Shown one piece after another: positions 7,311 to 8,947 of a DNA stretch of 8,947 nt. The notes below the pieces were generated by a model, which was not told the DNA's origin, did not search any database, and worked only from the letters and a program-made list of their open reading frames with translations. The position numbers and the translations under genes were made by a program. Position 1 is the stretch's first letter. Each line of letters begins with the position of its first letter. The stretch is from Planctomycetaceae bacterium (GTDB lineage: Bacteria; Planctomycetota; Planctomycetia; Pirellulales; Pirellulaceae), in the NCBI GenBank assembly GCA_012965455.1, contig DTSG01000223.1:3739-12685 (forward strand), given 5' to 3'.

Positions 7311-7315
7311 AGGAG
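7311..7315 (+). promoter_or_regulatory. Ribosome binding site AGGAG deciding the start at 7324
   Basis: AGGAG 8 bases before ATG 7324 selects that start. The reading frame stays open back to a TTG at 7216, which would overlap the cupin gene by 56 bases and has no ribosome binding site. Confidence 0.75.
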
Positions 7316-7323
7316 ATAGACAA

Positions 7324-8343
7324 ATGACTTCCTTAAAACTGCACAATGCAATGTGGCCTGGCTTAGTTGGTAAAGGTGACGAAGAGGGTCAAGAACCGCC
7401 GATCAGTTTAGACCAGATGTTGCAGTGGACGGCAGCCGCGGAAGTGGACGGTCAGAAGTTCGAAGGCGTTGACTATTTTTTGTTTCACCCGCATACCGAC
7501 CCGGATGCAAGTGAAGACGATATTCGCCGCATCGCTGACCAGATTGCCAGCTATGACTTAGTCGTCGGCTCTCTGGTTGCTCCGATTTGGCCAGGCACCG
7601 TTGGCGATTCCGCAATGGGGAGTGACGAACAGCAGGAAAAGTTCCTCAGTGCTATTACCAAGGCATGCCGTATTGCTAAGATTTTCAACGAACATGGCAT
7701 CCGTCAATATGGTGTTATTCGTATCGATTCAGCCGAGTTTGGTATCGATAAATGGCGTGAAGATTCCGCAGCCGGTACAGCCCGCATCATTGAAACGTTT
7801 ACCAAGGCAGCTAACATCGCTGCGGAGAACGGTGAACGACTGGCCGCCGAAGGAGAGATTTGCTGGGCTGGGATGCACAGTTGGAAAGATATGCTTGACT
7901 TGCTTGAAGGCGTCGGTATGCCTGAAACATTAGGGTTCCAAGCGGACCAAGCACATACTTATTTGTATCTGATGGGAATTAACGCTCCGGGACACGCGTT
8001 ACTGCAAGAAGGCTATAGTGAAGAAGAATTCTACGCTGCTTATGAAACGTTGACCGATAAATTACGGCCTTGGACAATTGACTTTCATGTTGCCCAAAAC
8101 GATGGCACAGTACATGGCGCCGGGACGCATGACAAAACCGGGAAGCACTGCCAAGCCGACGATCCTAATGGAAAATTAGATATCACCAAAACCGCAGGGT
8201 ATTGGCTTGAAGGTGCCCAAGAGCGTGGGATACAACATATCTGTTGGGATGGCTGCATGTTCCCTAACTCGGTACTGGGATCACCGAGTACGTGGAATGC
8301 GATTCTCAAAGCGATGGTCGATGTGCGTACTGCACACAGTTAG
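7324..8343 (+). CDS. TIM-barrel sugar isomerase/epimerase (xylose isomerase-like, AP endonuclease 2 family)
   Basis: Cytoplasmic enzyme of 339 residues of the sugar phosphate isomerase/epimerase superfamily (IolE, tagatose epimerase and xylose isomerase relatives), which use a divalent metal at the top of a TIM barrel. Barrel strands and likely ligands appear in order: FEGVDYFLFHPH (46-57), LVVGSLVAPIW (79-89), IRQYGVIRID (126-135), then E178 in AEGEICW, D208 and H211 in FQADQAH, H255 in IDFHVAQ, and D310 in ICWDGCMF. An E, D, H, then acidic residue on successive late strands is the usual metal set of this fold. H264 and H269 lie in a loop over the site. The gene begins 52 bases after the cupin gene with a strong AGGAG, so co-transcription is likely. 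No signal peptide is present. Isomerase, epimerase or dehydratase activity are all possible; the substrate cannot be read from the sequence. Confidence 0.85.
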   Translation: MTSLKLHNAMWPGLVGKGDEEGQEPPISLDQMLQWTAAAEVDGQKFEGVDYFLFHPHTDPDASEDDIRRIADQIASYDLVVGSLVAPIWPGTVGDSAMGSDEQQEKFLSAITKACRIAKIFNEHGIRQYGVIRIDSAEFGIDKWREDSAAGTARIIETFTKAANIAAENGERLAAEGEICWAGMHSWKDMLDLLEGVGMPETLGFQADQAHTYLYLMGINAPGHALLQEGYSEEEFYAAYETLTDKLRPWTIDFHVAQNDGTVHGAGTHDKTGKHCQADDPNGKLDITKTAGYWLEGAQERGIQHICWDGCMFPNSVLGSPSTWNAILKAMVDVRTAHS

Positions 8344-8423
8344 AGCGCAGAAGTATAGACCCTCCGATTACATTTTAAACAATAAAGTAATAACGACAGT
8401 TAGTGACAAGAAAGTGAAGTACT

Positions 8424-8947
8424 ATGGCGAAGAAACCCCTAAACATTGGGATGATCGGTTACGGATTTATGGGCCGGACCCATTCCAACGCTTACTGCAA
8501 AGTTGGCCACTTTTTTGATTTGGAATATCAGCCCGTCTTAAAAGCAGCTTGTGCACGTAACGAAGAGAACATCCAAAAGTTTGCGGATAACTGGGGATAC
8601 GAATCTATTGAAACGGATTGGCGAGCATTGGTTGCTCGAGACGATATCGATGCAGTTGATATTTGTGTACCGAACAATCTACACAAGGAAATTGCAATTG
8701 CTTGTGCTGCAGCTGGCAAGATGATTCTCTGCGAAAAACCACTGGCCATGGACACTGCCGAAGGCGAAGAAATGTGTGACGCCGTGGAAAAAGCTGGCGT
8801 TGCCAATATTGTGTGGTACAACTATCGCCGAGTGCCAGCTGTCACATTAGCAAAACAACTGATCGATGAAGGACGACTGGGGCGTATTTTCCATTATCGA
8901 GCTAATTTTCTCCAAGATTGGACAATCTCGACAGACCTCCCTCAAGG
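8424..8947 (+). CDS. Gfo/Idh/MocA family NAD(P)-dependent oxidoreductase, 3'-truncated by the window
   Basis: First 174 codons of a dehydrogenase; the frame is open to the window edge with no stop. The N terminus carries the Rossmann dinucleotide motif as IGYGFMGRTHSNAY (G12, G14, G17), then an acidic and hydrophobic alternation to VDICVPNNLHKEIA (78-91), the family hallmark CEKPLAMD (103-110, with catalytic-type Lys105), and WYNYRRVPA (131-139), which leads into the substrate domain. Members usually run about 330-400 residues, so roughly half is visible. The start at ATG 8424 has only a weak purine-rich AAAGTGAAG upstream and lies 80 bases after the epimerase stop; that gap shows nothing else I recognise. 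Members oxidise or reduce a sugar or polyol hydroxyl, often inositol, glucose or glycoside type. Next to a TIM-barrel epimerase it probably creates or consumes a keto-sugar intermediate. There is no Tat or Sec signal, so it is cytoplasmic. Confidence 0.92.
   Translation, partial: MAKKPLNIGMIGYGFMGRTHSNAYCKVGHFFDLEYQPVLKAACARNEENIQKFADNWGYESIETDWRALVARDDIDAVDICVPNNLHKEIAIACAAAGKMILCEKPLAMDTAEGEEMCDAVEKAGVANIVWYNYRRVPAVTLAKQLIDEGRLGRIFHYRANFLQDWTISTDLPQ

Noticed and set aside
7216..7323. N-terminal extension of the TIM-barrel gene from a TTG at 7216
   Set aside because: It overlaps the cupin gene, lacks a ribosome binding site, and adds non-family residues; ATG 7324 has a strong AGGAG.
8207..8518. 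Plus-strand open frame of 103 codons bridging the epimerase end and the oxidoreductase start
   Set aside because: It overlaps two well-supported genes in another frame and has no recognisable motif.

Overview
The window looks like part of a planctomycete chromosome, most like the Pirellulales. The grounds are family content (a MacB-type permease followed by a CPFC/HEAT-repeat protein and DUF3299-like proteins; then DUF4432, cupin, TIM-barrel and Gfo/Idh/MocA sugar genes), loosely spaced genes all on one strand, and roughly half G+C by eye. This rests on recognising protein styles, not on a database search. No rRNA, tRNA, CRISPR array, insertion sequence or phage gene was seen. All eight supported genes are on the + strand, and no gap between genes exceeds about 220 bases.

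Module 1 (1-4619) is an envelope module. It holds the C-terminal bulk of a LolE/MacB-type ABC permease (5' end outside the window), then an exported, C-terminally anchored protein with CPFC right after its signal peptide and a helical HEAT-like middle. Two neighbouring proteins follow, each with a DUF3299-like domain carrying the same CCFG motif. The first is fused to a three-helix DUF4190-like membrane region and the second has its own signal peptide. DUF3299 proteins sit beside LolE-like ABC permeases in some zinc-related loci (the Zrg system of Vibrio is the case I recall), so a metal- or thiol-linked envelope function is a reasonable hypothesis, not a demonstrated one.

Module 2 (4671-8947) is a sugar-metabolism cassette: a DUF4432 mutarotase-like protein, a large cupin with a phosphomannose-isomerase-like metal site, a TIM-barrel sugar isomerase/epimerase, and the first 174 codons of a Gfo/Idh/MocA NAD(P)-dependent oxidoreductase that runs off the window. 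Together they supply anomer interconversion, two potential isomerase/epimerase steps and an oxidoreductase. This is what a pathway for an uncommon sugar or polyol would need, but the substrate cannot be read from the sequence.

Non-coding points of note are a 9-bp element repeated three times in tandem before the cupin gene, two overlapping inverted repeats after the DUF4432 gene that cannot both fold, and a perfect 12-bp GC palindrome next to a T-rich stretch before the first DUF3299-like gene.
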